From the NCBI RefSeq assembly GCF_963576675.1, contig NC_088918.1:68807501-68871500 (forward strand): a DNA stretch of 64,000 bases, written 5' to 3'. A model generated the notes under the pieces. That model worked only from the letters and a program-made list of their open reading frames with translations. It did not search any database and was not told the DNA's origin. The translations under genes and the position numbers were made by a program. Below are positions 10,988 to 23,257 of this stretch, one piece after another. How positions within the stretch are numbered: the stretch's first letter is position 1; every line of letters starts with the position of its first letter. Origin of the DNA: Euphorbia lathyris (lineage: Eukaryota; Streptophyta; Magnoliopsida; Malpighiales; Euphorbiaceae).

Positions 10988-13618
10988 TGTAACGTCCGTG
11001 TCTAAAAATTCTAATATTTATTTATTTCAAAATAAATAACGCTAATTAATTACGATTTTAAATATATTATTGAGTTCAATTTAATATTTTTAGGTGCAAA
11101 TTAAAAGAATTGAGTAAATTTTATAAAAAGTTATAATGAAAAGGATTAAAATTCATATTTTTCCTATTTCAAACCAACTACATATGTAAGAATATAAATA
11201 TAATATTGTTATGTTGCCATTCAATTAAATATCATATTAATTTATATGAAAAAATTTATATAAAAAAAAAAAGTAAAAACACTTGTTGAAATTGTGTAAA
11301 GAATAAAAACACTTGTCATATATTATTTCTCACTTGTATGTACAAGTGACACATTAAACCTTTAATTAGTATAAAGGATTAGTATAAATAGGATAGTGTA
11401 AAAGGAAAAAAAGGGAGTGGAAAGGAAAATAATTTATTCATCATATAATGTAGGTTATCTCATCATATATAACAAAAAAAGAGGGATTTTAGAATATCAA
11501 AGAAAAATAGGAGTTTAAGTGTTTTCCATATACATTGTTTTATGGAAATTGGGATACAATGGAAAATTGGGATTTAAATGTTCGATTCGAGCGAACGATG
11601 AAGAAATAGGACACGAAACCACTATCGTTGAACTTCTGATAGCGACGCGAACCACTTCACACCGATGAATTTTCAGTGACCGATGACGACATTTCGGTAA
11701 CGGTATTTTTAATCCAAATTATTTTTTAAAAATGTTATAGGTATGATTTTAGTTTGGTTCTGATAGTTTCGTTAAATTACAATACGTTGATGAATAGTGA
11801 TTTATTAAGTCAATAAGTTATTAATAAAAATATAAAATTTAGACAATTACATATTAAAATAGATGATCAATGAGAGAGGTTTAGCTCACGGTCACGGAAC
11901 GAATTTACGGAAAGAATTTAATAGACGATCAATTAGACGTTTTGGTCACGGAAAATATATGACATTAGTTAAGTATTAAATTGTCAGTCTGAAATTCTAT
12001 ATATTGAAAAATAATAATAATATAAAGAAACGAATAATAAAAATTAGTACAGATAGACTTCTAGCAGTGTCACGAATCGAACTGAACCTTCTATCAGAAT
12101 TAAGGATACCAGTTTAGTGCTACAGAGTACAATTTCGATGACGAACATAAATAGTCTGATAAAAACGTCGGTTTAAAATAACTATCTCATTGACCCAAAA
12201 TAGACCAATAAGAATAGTTGATTATTTTAAATTGTATTGATAAAATATGTCAAATAACTTTAATAGTTAGAATTAAAATACCTTGAAATAGAAGGACTAA
12301 TACTGATATTTATCAAGTAGAGTCGGTATAAAGTCAAATATAAAATTCGTACCAAATTTTGAATATAAAAATTAGTCCGAGTAACTTATCCTAATATAAC
12401 GAGTCTAACTGAACCTTCGGTCAAAATTAATGATATCGGTTTAGTATTACATGAACTATTCCGGTGACAATGACAAATAAAAATAGTCCGATAAAAATAT
12501 ATAAAAATAGTCTGATAACAATGTTTGTCTTAAATTTTATTTAAGTGTATTTATATCATATTTAAGTGATTTTCATTCTCGAAATTGATGAAATTGTCAA
12601 CTTATGATTTCTATGAAAATATACGATTGAAATTATTTACTTTTGATTTTGATTGTAAAATGATTAAATTGAAGTATAATTTTATATTTGTGGTATTTTG
12701 AGAATTGGGCCGAGAAAATGAATTTGACTATTTTATACGAATTGTTTTGGATTGTTATTGTTATTATTTATGTGATTTGGAGTGAAGTCCAAATACAATT
12801 TTTATGTTGTGATATTTTGAAAGATAGAAAAATGGTTTTGTCCATCTTGGATTGCCCGGGGTAGGGGTTGTAATTGTAAGACCATGCCTAAGGGCGGTAT
12901 GGCCAGAGTGCACGGCCGGTAGTCCTAACCTTAGGCAAGGCGAGATATGAATGAGATATCTCGATTATTGATATGATTGATGTTATGATAAGCTACACGG
13001 GTGGAATTCGAGGATGGACACACGCAAATTTTGTATTACGTTTTGATAATGTTTGATGATTTGAATTATGATATTTTACGTTTGTTTGATTACGAGTTGA
13101 TTTGTTAAAGCGATTTATTTGGTTACGAGTTGGTTGGTAAGCGATTTATTTGATTATGAGTTAGTTTGTTAAAGCGGTTTATTCGATTTGATTCGTTTTG
13201 ATAAAACATTGTTCGATTTGATTCGTTTTGATAAAACGTTATTCAATTTGATAAAGTGATTTATATATATTAAATTATATAGTAATAAAGTGAAATATAC
13301 AATTAAGTTATTAGCAAATCAATTAACGTGTCAATAAGTTAAAATGAGTTAATAAGTTAAGAGAACTACCTAATTAAGAGAACTACCTAAAATAGGTAGA
13401 ACTACGTGGCTTTGATTCCCGATTTAAAAGATTAAAAGATGTTCGGGATACGTAGGAAGCTCGATAGAATTATCGTGTTCAAGCCAAATAATTAAATAAA
13501 TTTTAGGTAGTTCAAATAATTTTTATCTATTAGAAGATAGATTCGTGTTTCAGACCGATAGGCGTTCGTTATCCTATTTTCCATTCATACCCGGTGCCGA
13601 TTTGGGTCGGGTGTGACA
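10988..13618 (+). mobile_element. Solo LTR, 2,631 bp, with 5-bp target duplication
   Basis: Begins TGTAACGTCCGTGTCTAAA, ends GGGTGTGACA, and is flanked by exact 5-bp duplications ATGTG (10983-10987 and 13619-13623). There is no gag or pol inside, so it is a solo LTR or a long non-coding element. It contains a diverged internal direct repeat (about 12065-12180 versus 12400-12525) and short repeats of TTTGATTACGAGTT and GATTCGTTTTGATAAAAC types (about 13080-13260). TGT...ACA ends of this length are usual for gypsy elements of chromovirus type; that lineage is inference. Confidence 0.85.
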
Positions 13619-13623
13619 ATGTG

Positions 13624-14135
13624 GGCGACGTGAGTGCCGCAAATGGGGGCCTTCGACGTTGTTCGTGATGAGTCGTGTTATTCATGTTCTATTTATACAG
13701 AATCGATGTCAGTTTCCAATATACTACAAAAAAACACAAAACTCCAGAATCTACTTTCTGGAATTATTTTGCTCTTTGTTTGTTCAAAATGTTCTTCTTC
13801 TCTTTCCGGTGATAACACATTATGCACGGTAAAAATTCGGTAATATAATTTGTTATGTTTTGGAAGACGATCTTCAATAGCGATAAAATTTGTTTTAAAG
13901 AGACTGTTAGTATAGGCCCCATCTTTATCCGACTTTGTTCTTCTTATTCCGTTTTAAGTGTTTCATACACTTTCACTTAATTTATGCTATTTTATATTTA
14001 ATATTTATATATTCTGTTTTCATTTGGAACAATCACGGACAAGAGACTTTATATCATATACTTAAAAAATACCCCCATAAAAAAAATACTTAAAAATACC
14101 AACATTAATGTTGAGGCTTAATAATTTATAATTTT
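13624..14135. other. No supported feature
   Basis: The short open frame at 13634-13843 has no recognisable domain. The remainder is AT-rich intergenic DNA. Confidence 0.5.
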
Positions 14136-14149
14136 CTTATTATTTTTTT

Positions 14150-14256
14150 TAAAGAAGAAAGAAAAATCCCCACCAGACCCGGATGTGGTTTGAACCCATG
14201 ACCTCCCAAGGCATAGGTAAGCTCTCAACCACTAGGCTAAGAGCTTCACCACGAAT
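14150..14256 (-). mobile_element. tRNA-derived SINE-like sequence
   Basis: Read on the minus strand, a tRNA-like head carries an A-box-like word (TTAGCCTAGTGG) and a B box (GGTTCAAACC) about 35 bases later, then a pyrimidine-rich/A-rich tail towards 14135. The promoter spacing fits a Pol III SINE. Immediately beside it, the word GAATATAGATATATTTAA is duplicated (about 14253-14270 and 14278-14295). The family is not recognised. Confidence 0.6.
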
Positions 14257-14295
14257 ATAGATATATTTAAAATCATAGAATATAGATATATTTAA

Positions 14296-15340
14296 GGCTC
14301 TAAACCATAATGAAGATTAAAAAAACATACATATTTAATGATTTTCATGGGTCATATTTTTATTTATATTGTCTTCCTAGTTTTTTTTTTTTATTTAATC
14401 ATCCTAGTTAATTTTTTAAACATGGAAAGGTGAGGGATAAGGATAAATATGCTCTAACATTTTTGGAAAAATTTAAATATAGCCTTTAAAAGTTTAGAAT
14501 GCAAAAATCATGCATGAACATATTGCACCAAAAAATTTAGTAAAGAAAACTCAACATTTCTAGTAAGCGTCTCGTATAATTAGCTTTGAATTACTCTACT
14601 CGACACTGCTAGAGCGAGTAATATTTATATATATCAATTCCAAAAAAGAAATAGAATGTGAAGTGAAATTACAATTTTAGTTACCTATGTCATGTATTGA
14701 TTGATCGGGAGTATTACTTGTAGAGTATTGTAAAATTTCTCCTAGCTGAGTTGAGATCCACTCTCAAAAGAAGAACTTTTTTTAGTGATACAAAAAGATA
14801 ATTATGTAACATTTAGTTTACAAAATACTTAATTAAATATATCAAAAACAATTACTTAATTAAATAAAATGTTCTCTAAAAATATAAGTGTATACACCAA
14901 TCTAACCTGACATAGTCGGACGAACTACAATGACACACATAGTAGTAAAAGGCAAAGAATTATAATATAGGTCATCTCTCTTTCACAAAAGTGAGTACTC
15001 CTTGAGGTACACGAGATACCACCTTAGAAACTTATATTATTAGAATGACTTGACATCAAACCTGATTTAAATTGGATCATAAGTCATTTAGTTCAACCAA
15101 ATAACTTGGATTGATCAGACCAAATGACGTAATAAATAAATAAATAAATAATCTATATATATAGTTAATTTAATATTATACACCAATTATTTATCCCTTG
15201 GAAATTTGAATTGTATTTTCAACTGTGGATTCACTACTATGTTTTGGTCTTATTACAATAATTTTTTCATCAAACTATTAGTATTTCAAAGTTAAGCTTT
15301 TTATTATCTTTTTTTTTTTTTTAGGAAAAAAGAATCAATA
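14296..15340. other. No supported feature
   Basis: AT-rich intergenic DNA with a short (AAAT)n run at about 15130-15150. Confidence 0.5.
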
Positions 15341-15344
15341 AACT

Positions 15345-15872
15345 AATTCTGATGGCGCTAGCAAAAGGAATCTCGGGTATGCCTCAGCAGGAGGCCTGAT
15401 CCGTGATCATCAGGGAGATTGGAAAGGTGGTTTCTTGGTTAATCTTGGTGTCTGTACGGTCACACTTGCTGAACTTTGGGACATTTACTTAGGCATGAAG
15501 CTGGCTTGGAATAAAGGGTATAGGAAAATTATTATGAAAATTGACTCAAAAGCCCTCCTTCATGTCATACTAGGGTTGAGCGGAATGCACCATCCGTACG
15601 TCTGGTTAATTAAGAAGTGTCAGGAGCTTCGTTTGAGGTGTTGGGAGGTTAGGTTGGTTCATGTGTTTAGAGAAGGTAATAAGGCCGCTGACTGGATGGC
15701 GAACTTCGCAGGATCTTGTTCTTTGGGTCGTCACGAGTGTGATGTGCCTCCTGTAGGCCTCCAGGATATTCTGAGTGCGGATCGACTTGGACGTTCCGCA
15801 CGTCGGAATATCAACTTTTAGTTTTCTTTCTGTTTGCTCTGGGCTCGGCCCTCCTTTGTTACCAAAAAAAAA
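15345..15872 (+). mobile_element. 5'-truncated LINE 3' end with RNase H domain
   Basis: An open frame (15351-15821, stop TAG) encodes a plant LINE-type RNase H: an Asp-Gly start, GGLIRD motif, a conserved SKALL segment and an HVFREGN-type C-terminal motif. An A-rich end at about 15865-15875 follows. The 3' tail resembles that of the fragment at 36395-36840, so they are probably the same LINE family. RNase H would remove RNA during target-primed reverse transcription; without RT this copy is dead. Confidence 0.8.
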
Positions 15873-16394
15873 TAAATTAAGGAATCAAATCGGAACAAAA
15901 AGTATCCTGCAACCAACACGGAACCTCTTTATTATCTAAGTAGAAAGAAAAAGGTTTAGTTAATTGTGAAAATAATGAGATTCAAAATCCAAAATTGTCC
16001 AAAAATAACAGTTTTTAATCTTGAAAAAATAAAATAAAAGATCAGGGCCACCATAGGTTCTGGTTGGACCATCTGGTTCCGAATTGACCCCAATTCTTAC
16101 CAAGTTGTTAAAAATTAACAAATCCAACATGACTTGGACGGGAGATCTAGCCGATTCTCAATCCAATCCGAATTTGATAACATTGTTTAGCAGTGATAAG
16201 TTTCCTATATAAAATTCTTTCAACACTTGGTTTACAGTGGCTATAAAAATAAGACTTTAGGAAAGTTATTAAAATATTAATTAGTTGGATATGATTTTGT
16301 TAGGAAAATTTCTACAAATTATATATCTATTTTTCCGTTTTGATATTCTCGAATATTGCAATGGAAAAACTTTACGTAGCTAAGAAGAGAAAAA
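15873..16394. other. No supported feature
   Basis: AT-rich intergenic DNA without recognisable domains. Confidence 0.5.
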
Positions 16395-16575
16395 ATCCTT
16401 AAGCTATATATAATAATACTAAATTGACCCTTATAGAAAAAATAAAACAAAATTTCCCTAAAATGCACCACTATTTATTATTTATCAATTAATGATTATT
16501 ACTTTTCTCCGTAGATTTAGGAATGCTAAAGGAAGCTACCAACATAAGATTTGAGACAACAAAATAAGGGGAAAA
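16395..16575 (+). repeat. Duplicate of the polygalacturonase upstream region
   Basis: Shares ordered blocks with 18465-18494 plus 19120-19315, just upstream of the polygalacturonase: GACCCTTATA, CCTAAAATGCACCA, TTATTATTTATCAAT, GGAAGCTAC and AAGATTTGAGA. The copy at 18.5-19.3 kb has the inverted-repeat element 18495-19117 inserted in it. I infer a direct duplication of a promoter-proximal fragment. Confidence 0.7.
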
Positions 16576-16584
16576 AAACACTAA

Positions 16585-17203
16585 GGATGCGTTTGGTATG
16601 ACGTAATGCAATGTAATGTAATCAAATTTGTAATGGAATGGAATGGAATAGAATGGTGATTCCATTACCATGATGAAATGTAATTAGCATTACATTACTT
16701 ATGTTTGTTTAGTTAAATATAATCGCAAAATTTTATTTACATAATTAAAATCCACAAAAAAAAAACATGAAAATCGTGAAATTAGTATATAATTTTCCGT
16801 GTTTTCATAGTAATTTTTTTTTACATTTTTCTCGTTTTTCGTTTTCCATTTTCACCGTTTTTTTCTATTTTGTCATTTTCTTATTTTTCATTTTTTTTGT
16901 TTTTTTTTTCGTTTTTAGGTTTTCTAGTTTTTGCGTTTTTGAGAATGATGAGAAGTGAGATTTGACAAATGAGAGGTTAGATGGAACTTTAAAAATAGAA
17001 GTTAGGATTACTTGTTGGATGTAATGAGAATTCAATACATTTTTTTATGTAATGGGGATTACAATAGTTGTTAAACAAAATTTAATCTATGAATTTCTCA
17101 TTCCATTACAACAAAATTTTAAAGTGCAACCAAACATGGTAATGATCCTTCAATGTAATAGGCATTCCATTACAAAGCTCATTACATCTTACCAAACGGG
17201 TCC
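16585..17203 (+). mobile_element. Tourist-like MITE, family B, copy 1
   Basis: 619 bp, ends GGATGCGTTTGGTA and (complement of right end) GGACCCGTTTGGTA, flanked by TAA at 16582-16584 and 17204-17206. Subterminal GTAATGGAATG-type repeats are present. The same element, inverted, is at 56804-57419. A 3-bp TAA duplication with GTTTGG ends is typical of PIF/Harbinger (Tourist) MITEs. No transposase. Confidence 0.88.
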
Positions 17204-17206
17204 TAA

Positions 17207-18058
17207 GACCTTGTTTGGAATGGGACTAATGGAAGTAAATAGGAGTAATGGAAGGTTAAATATTTGGGAGTTATTTTTTGAGAGTAAATGAAGGTTAATG
17301 GGGTTAAATGATTACTTCCTCTAACCTCCAAACTTTAACCTCTAAATTAGGGATTAATTGGAGTAATGTAATTTTTTTAAAAATTTTGTCTCTGCAGAGT
17401 AAATTGAACTTTCATTCCCCTCCATATTTAAACTCTCAAACGAAGTTAAACATTTAATCTCGTTTACATTCTGTAAACTTCCAACCAAGGTTAATTTTTA
17501 ACTTTCTTTTGCATCACTTCCCTTCCCTTTCTATTACCTCTTTTAACTCTTACATTCATGATGTAACGTCCGTGTCTAAATTTCTAGACTTAAGTTTGAG
17601 TATATTTTATAAGGTTTTGATTAAATCCCTTTACAAATGTATATATGTAGCTATGTTAAGTAAAGTTGGGTTTTTATATCTGATAGTTTCTTACTGAGAT
17701 TTCTGTCTCACGTTTTTAAATGTTTTAATGTTTTTAGATGAGAAAGTACAAGTATAGAGAAGGTTACCGACCGATTAGGCGAGATTTGGAAGTTCGCTAC
17801 TTATGGTTAGATTTATGGTTAGAACTTTAGTATTTAATTGTAATATGATGAAGTTGGTAAATATGTTGAGGTTTTAATGTAATAGGAATATGGATTTATT
17901 TAGAATATACATTTAAGAGGAATATCTAGAAAAGTGATATTTATGATGTTTGGAGACTATTAAATGTGATCGTGATCTCTCTATTTCACGTCCGATGCCG
18001 ATTGAGGTCGTCTAGGGTCAGGTGTGACACATGAACCTCCAAACTCCCAAACAAAGGC
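17207..18058 (+). mobile_element. Tourist-like MITE, family C, split by a solo LTR
   Basis: Ends GACCTTGTTTGG... and ...CCCAAACAAAGGC form imperfect inverted repeats. TAA flanks both sides (17204-17206 and 18059-18061), and both triplets are shared with neighbouring MITEs. Without the LTR at 17562-18029 and one duplication copy, the MITE is about 380 bp. Confidence 0.78.
17562..18029 (+). mobile_element. Solo LTR, 468 bp, nested in MITE C
   Basis: Starts TGTAACGTCCGTGTCTAAA and ends GGTGTGACA, flanked by exact CATGA duplications (17557-17561, 18030-18034). It shares its terminal words with the 2,631-bp LTR at 10988 and the 194-bp LTR at 53400 but is far shorter than the former. No internal coding sequence. 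Confidence 0.85.
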
Positions 18059-18061
18059 TAA

Positions 18062-18441
18062 AGCCCTGTTTGGTAAAAAGTTTTTTAAGGATAAAATTAG
18101 AGATTTGAGTTATTTTAGAGATTTTGACTGGTCAAATATCTAATAATAGTGTTTGGTAAAGAGATGTTTCAAGGAGCTTATTGAGTTGAAAAAGCTAATT
18201 TTGAAAAAACTGGGTTTTTTACGAGCTTCTTCAATTAGTTTATTGCTCCATCTCTTACCCCTACTTACTACACTTTAATCCCAAATAAAGACTTCACTAT
18301 TATGTCCTTATTTGTCATTTTACACAAACTATTAGCAATCAACTAAGTTTTGCCAAACAAGTTTACATAATCAGCTAACCGAAAAGGTAATCAGCTAACA
18401 ACTAATCTAATAAGCTATCAGCTATTTGCCAAACAGGGCCT
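18062..18441 (+). mobile_element. MITE, family A, second copy
   Basis: 380 bp. Left end AGCCCTGTTTGGTAAA, complement of right end AGGCCCTGTTTGGCAAA, flanked by TAA at 18059-18061 and 18442-18444. It matches 10347-10693 in inverse orientation and a decayed relic at 42643-42870. Confidence 0.85.
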
Positions 18442-18494
18442 TAAGCTACTAATTTTTTGGTTACAAATATCACTAATTGGCCCTTATAAAAGAA

Positions 18495-19117
18495 GAGTTT
18501 TGCTATTTACCACCCCAAATTACTTATCACTGTCCCCATTTGGACAATTTTACCCTTTGCATAATTTTTTTTCAAAACTGAAAAAAAAAAGATTTGAAAA
18601 AATCGGCCTAAATTTGGCCTAAATGGGTGCCGCATCCGTTCGACCCATGGTGGGAACGGATGCTGCATCCGTTGAGCCCATGGTAAGAACGGATGCGGCA
18701 TCCGTTCCCTCCATGGGCTGAACGGATGCGGCACCCGTTTAGGCCAAATTTTGAAATGTGCAAAATCGTAAAAAATTTAGTGACGAAAAATACTAAATCG
18801 TTCAATTTTTTGTGACGAAAATTGCAAAATTCTCCAATTTTTTATGACGAAAAATGTAAAATCGTCATGAAAAAATATGTATTATTTTTATGAGTTTTTT
18901 TATAAAAAATATAAATTTTAATGTTTCCGACTCGTAATCACCCATTTTCGGGGTTCGGGTTGTCACACATCAATTATTTTCATAATTTCAATTATTGTTG
19001 TTCGGGTTTATGATTTTGGAGAGAGAATTTTCAGTTTTTGATCAAAATTATGAGAATGGTAAAAAGTCCAAATGGGGACGATGATATGTAATTTAGGAGC
19101 GGTATTTAGCAGCTCAT
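18495..19117 (+). mobile_element. Inverted-repeat element, family D, copy 1
   Basis: Ends GAGTTTTGCTATTTACCACC and (complement) AATGAGCTGCTAAATACCGC are inverted repeats. The 8-bp word TAAAAGAA flanks both sides (18487-18494, 19118-19125). The centre (18626-18738) repeats GGATGCGGCATCCGTT with CCCATGG spacers. A second copy is at 60708-61267. The 8-bp duplication suggests hAT or a Mutator-like MITE; the class is not settled. Confidence 0.78.
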
Positions 19118-19476
19118 TAAAAGAAATATAAAATAAAATTTTCCTTTTCTTTGGTAGGAATAAAATAAAATTTTCCTAAAATGCACCATTATTTATTATT
19201 ATTTTTCAATCAATATGATTAATTATTTTAAGCATTAATTTAAGAATTTTAGAGGAAGCTACAAAGTAGCAAAAACTGCATAATTTTTATAGTAACAGAA
19301 GATTTGAGATGACAAAAAAAGGAGTTTTTTTAAAATTTTATTTTTTATGTATATAAAACTATTACCATTAATTGGTACTTACTACTGTAAATCCAAAGCC
19401 TCAATTCATCGTTCTTCTTATATATCCAAAAGAACATCTTCCTCTGTTCTTCAATTTCTTTTTTCTTGATTACATC

Positions 19477-22400
19477 ATGATATTCCAGTTAACCTTGTTT
19501 TTGTTTTGGATTAATACTTTATTATGGTCTTGTCATTTTCTGGAGGCAAGGACAGTAAATTATTTTGATACAACTGATGAAGAGGAAATTATGGATTTTA
19601 AATCCAGAATTCCAGAATTTCATAGGGAATACTCTTCCAATCCATCTATTGATCATGGATTTTTAAGGTCAACTACTTTTAATGTGCTTCAATATGGTGC
19701 TAAAGGAGATGCCCTTACTGATGACTCACAGGTATATTGTTTGCAAAGCAGCGGGCAGAGCCAGAAATTTATACCTAGGGTTCAACCTATCAGGGTTGGC
19801 AAAAAAAAAGTTAGGGTTGTGTATTGGCTAAAAATTTAAAAGTGTTCATCAATTCTAATTTCTTAAAAATTATAACATTTTTACCTTTCTTTATTCCCGG
19901 CGGGTGCGAATCGGTAGCTGTTAGAATAGTAGTAGCGGTGTCACAAATATCATTTGTGGCAAGTCATCCGCTCTTAGGAAATGCAGTAGGGACCTGATCG
20001 TGGACCACCCTTTTACCGGGATTTCCCGTTATTATGCCTGTGATCATTCCTCATCTTATCTGGCATCGGCCTACCGGGAACAATAGCCTGACACAAAAGA
20101 TTCGGGGCAATTTAGGTATCCTTTTAGAATGCTGCAACGGAACGGAAAGTGGTAATTCGCAGTTAAATGCTATCGCCTGGTTTTGGTTTTGTTTTGAAAC
20201 CCCCGGAAAAACAGCGGTTTTCTAAATTTCTTTATTCGTAGTTGTAAATTTTTTATAATTTTCATAAAATAAAATTTAATTTAGTTCTTAAAACTAAATT
20301 TTTTTTTCTCATTTTATAAAAAAGAGATACTATAAAAATGAGCTCAAAAGTGTTACAAAAATAACTTAGAGGGACGACTAGTGAGTGCTCAAGTCCTGAT
20401 ATGTCACTGTTGTGAATGGTGGTTCCAAGCAACTCTTCATCTAGAAAGAGAGATAAAGAAAGAGAGATCGGCTATGGGATTCTAGTTCCGCACCAATTAT
20501 TTATATATATAGATATCTATTATTTTTGTTTATAATTTTATACTAGTATTTCTTGTCTAATTTAAGTAATTTTGATACAATGATATAATTGGCTCAATAG
20601 GCATTTCTTAGTGCATGGAGGGATGCCTGTGAATTAAGAGGAAGGATGACAACAGTAGAAGTGCCAGTGGGTAGAACATACCTTCTTAAGCCTCTCATAT
20701 TTGAAGGTCCTTGCATCGCTACAAATATTCATTTTCAGGTCATAAGATATTCTCTCTATTTATTCGATAATTAAGTTATCCATTCCACTTGCTTTTTTTT
20801 TCACAATCAAAAAAATTAAGACTACGTTTGTTTCACAAAAAAATATTTCGTCTGGATAATATTTTCTTTATTTTCTAATTTTGGGAACTCTATAAAAACA
20901 GAAATACTACTATGGTCCCGGTCCATTGGACCTTGCCAGTCAATAGAAAAAAGAGAGAGAGAGAGAGAGAGAGAAAACAGTTCCCCTTTTGAGAATAAAA
21001 GTTATATTTCATAATTCAAATAAAAAACAATTAATATCAAACATGAAATCATTTAAAAGAAAAATCACCTAAAAAAACACATCCAAAGAAATGACCTAAA
21101 GCATTAGTAGGGTGATTTTTGTGCTAAAGTATAATATTTATTCAAGTACAGATTCAAGGAAGGATTGTTGCACCCAACAATATCAATGCATGGGATGATG
21201 ACACAGACAAGTGGATTCAATTCAAAGAAGTTAATGGCCTCTTGATTGATGGAAGAGGCACCATTGATGGGCAAGGAGAGATTTGGTGGAAACTTTGCCA
21301 CAATTCTCAAAGCTGCTCCAGACCCACAGTAAGATTATGCCTAAAATACCTATTTATTTCGGATTCTAAGTATCCGTTTCATTCTCCTTTTTACATCTTT
21401 ACTCCAAAGAATAGAATAACCCGCCTGACAAGGCATGTTTAAAACGATTATCATTTTTATTGCATTTATATCATATATAATCATGTAGAATATATACATC
21501 AAATGATTATCATTTTTATTGCATTTATATCATATATAATCATGTAGAATATATACATCAAATAAAATAACACGACAATATGTTATGATACCCCTATAAA
21601 GTAATCACTAGTTACCTCTAAAAATAACTCAAATGGTGCAGGCTCTAAGTTTCCACAACTGCAATGGTCTCCAGCTTAGTCAATTGAAGCATATGAACAG
21701 CCAAAGAAATCACATAAGTATAAATAGCTGCCACAGAGTTGACATCTCTGGTATATATATTATAGCACCGAAAGATAGCCCAAACACTGATGGGATTGAC
21801 ATATCTGCATCATCCCATATCAGTATCAAAGACTCTATTATCAGCACAGGTTATTCAAGTTCTTCCACATTATTAATTTTCTTTTAATATACTTTTCCTA
21901 TTCAAATTCAATAATTTGCCTAATAAGTTTGTTCTCTTTTGTTCAACTAGGTGATGACTGTATAGCCATCAATGGTTTCTCTTCAATGATCAAAATTGCT
22001 GGTGTGACGTGTGGACCAGGACATGGAATAAGGTCTGTTTTGTAACTTGAACACTAAGAGACATTCAAGACCTGAAATATATCGATTCGCTTGGGGTAAA
22101 TCTCACCTCACTTAAGTTTGGATAATGTCCCAATAAGGTCACAAAATTTCATTTTGTATCAATAAAATAACTCATCTTTTGCATTTTGTACTAATAAAGT
22201 TGTTTCGAACATTTTCATACCAAATTCTCACTAGAAATATTGACTAGGATGCTTAGTTAATTTAACTAGACTATGTGTATTAATTTACTGCCATGTTATG
22301 TGACACCCGTTTTCTCTTACCTCTCTCAATCTTCATTTAACCTCAGTTACCCTAACTAACCTAGTAAATGGGTGCCATATGGCAGTAAATTAATTAATAC

Positions 22401-23257
22401 AAGTGTCACTTATGTGACCTAGTTGAATTGACTAAGTATTCTAGTTAGCATTTCCGGCGGGAATTTAGCCTGAAAATGCTTAAAGTGACTGTATTGGTAA
22501 AAGAAAATGCAAATGAGTCATTTTTAAAAATGAACTTTTGTGACCTTATTGGGACATTGTCCAATCCTAAGTGACAATCCGTGCAATTTACCCCAATTCG
22601 CTTTTTGTTTTCTTTTTCTTGATCTTAATTCATGGTGGTATATATGCATCTTTTGAGTTTTGATCATTGCTAGCAGTGTTGGAAGCCTAGGAAAAGATGG
22701 AGCTTATGAAGTAGTGGAAGATGTACATGTGCAAAATTGCACCTTTAAGGAAACTCAGAATGGTGTGAGAATCAAGACATGGAAGGTACAATTGAAAAGG
22801 ATAGTATATATTAAATACAAATTTATAACCTGCGCCTACTGTTAACAACAATGCTGATTCTAGATTCCCATTTTCTTTCGTGCACTTCAATTTTCAGGGT
22901 GGATCAGGATACGCTAAGAGAATCTCATTTGAGCATATAACACTAATAGATTCCCAGAATCCTATCATTATAAATCAGAACTACATAAATCATCATTTAG
23001 TGTATGAAGACAGAGAGTCATCAGATGTACATATCAGTGACATTACGTACCGTGATATTCATGGAACTTCAGCAGATGAGATAGCAATTGATTTGAACTG
23101 TGGAAGAAACATAGGTTGTCGCAACATTGTAATGGAGAATGTTGACATCATTTCTGCAGCCCCTCAAATGCAAGTACGTGCCTTCTGCAACAATGCCGAT
23201 GGATTTGCCTATTCTGCTTCTCCATATGTGCCTTGCTTGTCAATGAAAGCCGCATAG
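19477..23257 (+). CDS. Polygalacturonase (GH28), seven exons
   Basis: Hydrolyses alpha-1,4-galacturonan in cell-wall pectin after secretion. Exons: 19477-19731, 20601-20738, 21152-21328, 21642-21849, 21951-22032, 22677-22785, 22898-23257. All introns are GT-AG and phases match, giving 442 residues. The start is the Met before a hydrophobic signal peptide (residues about 1-24); upstream in-frame codons would bury it. GH28 motifs are intact: NTDG at 238-241 followed by ID, GDDC at 260-263, CGPGHG at 280-285, and RIKTW at 318-322, so catalytic Asp240, Asp261, Asp262 and His284 are present. The usual Cys in the NYCD-type motif of exon 7 is replaced (NYIN). The length fits plant PGs. The 3' end faces the FKBP gene with about 300 bp between stops. 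Exo or endo action cannot be read from sequence. Confidence 0.93.
19740..20230. other. GC-richer unassigned block in polygalacturonase intron 1
   Basis: From about 19890 to 20220, intron 1 is clearly GC-richer than plant intron DNA and has a 63-codon open stretch (20034-20225) with no domain I recognise. It is probably an insertion, but no terminal repeats or target duplication are visible. Confidence 0.45.
20952..20977. repeat. (GA)n microsatellite in polygalacturonase intron 2
   Basis: About 12 GA units. Confidence 0.9.
21446..21563. repeat. 59-bp tandem duplication in polygalacturonase intron 3
   Basis: Two near-perfect copies, 21446-21504 and 21505-21563. Confidence 0.92.
22091..22596. 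mobile_element. Inverted-repeat element in polygalacturonase intron 5
   Basis: 506 bp bounded by TTGGGGTAAAT and ATTTACCCCAA. The inverted similarity continues inward for about 60 bases (e.g. AATGTCCCAATAAGGTCAC and its complement near 22540). TTCGC flanks both sides (22086-22090, 22597-22601). No coding capacity; a MITE of uncertain superfamily. Confidence 0.8.

Noticed and set aside
13634..13843. 69-codon open frame after the solo LTR
   Set aside because: No domain, no splice context, composition like surrounding intergenic DNA.
16767..16958. Phe-rich 63-codon open frame
   Set aside because: It lies in low-complexity T-rich DNA inside a MITE.
18507..18734. Repetitive open frame with PHPF repeats
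   Set aside because: It is a by-product of the palindromic GGATGCGGCATCC array in element D.
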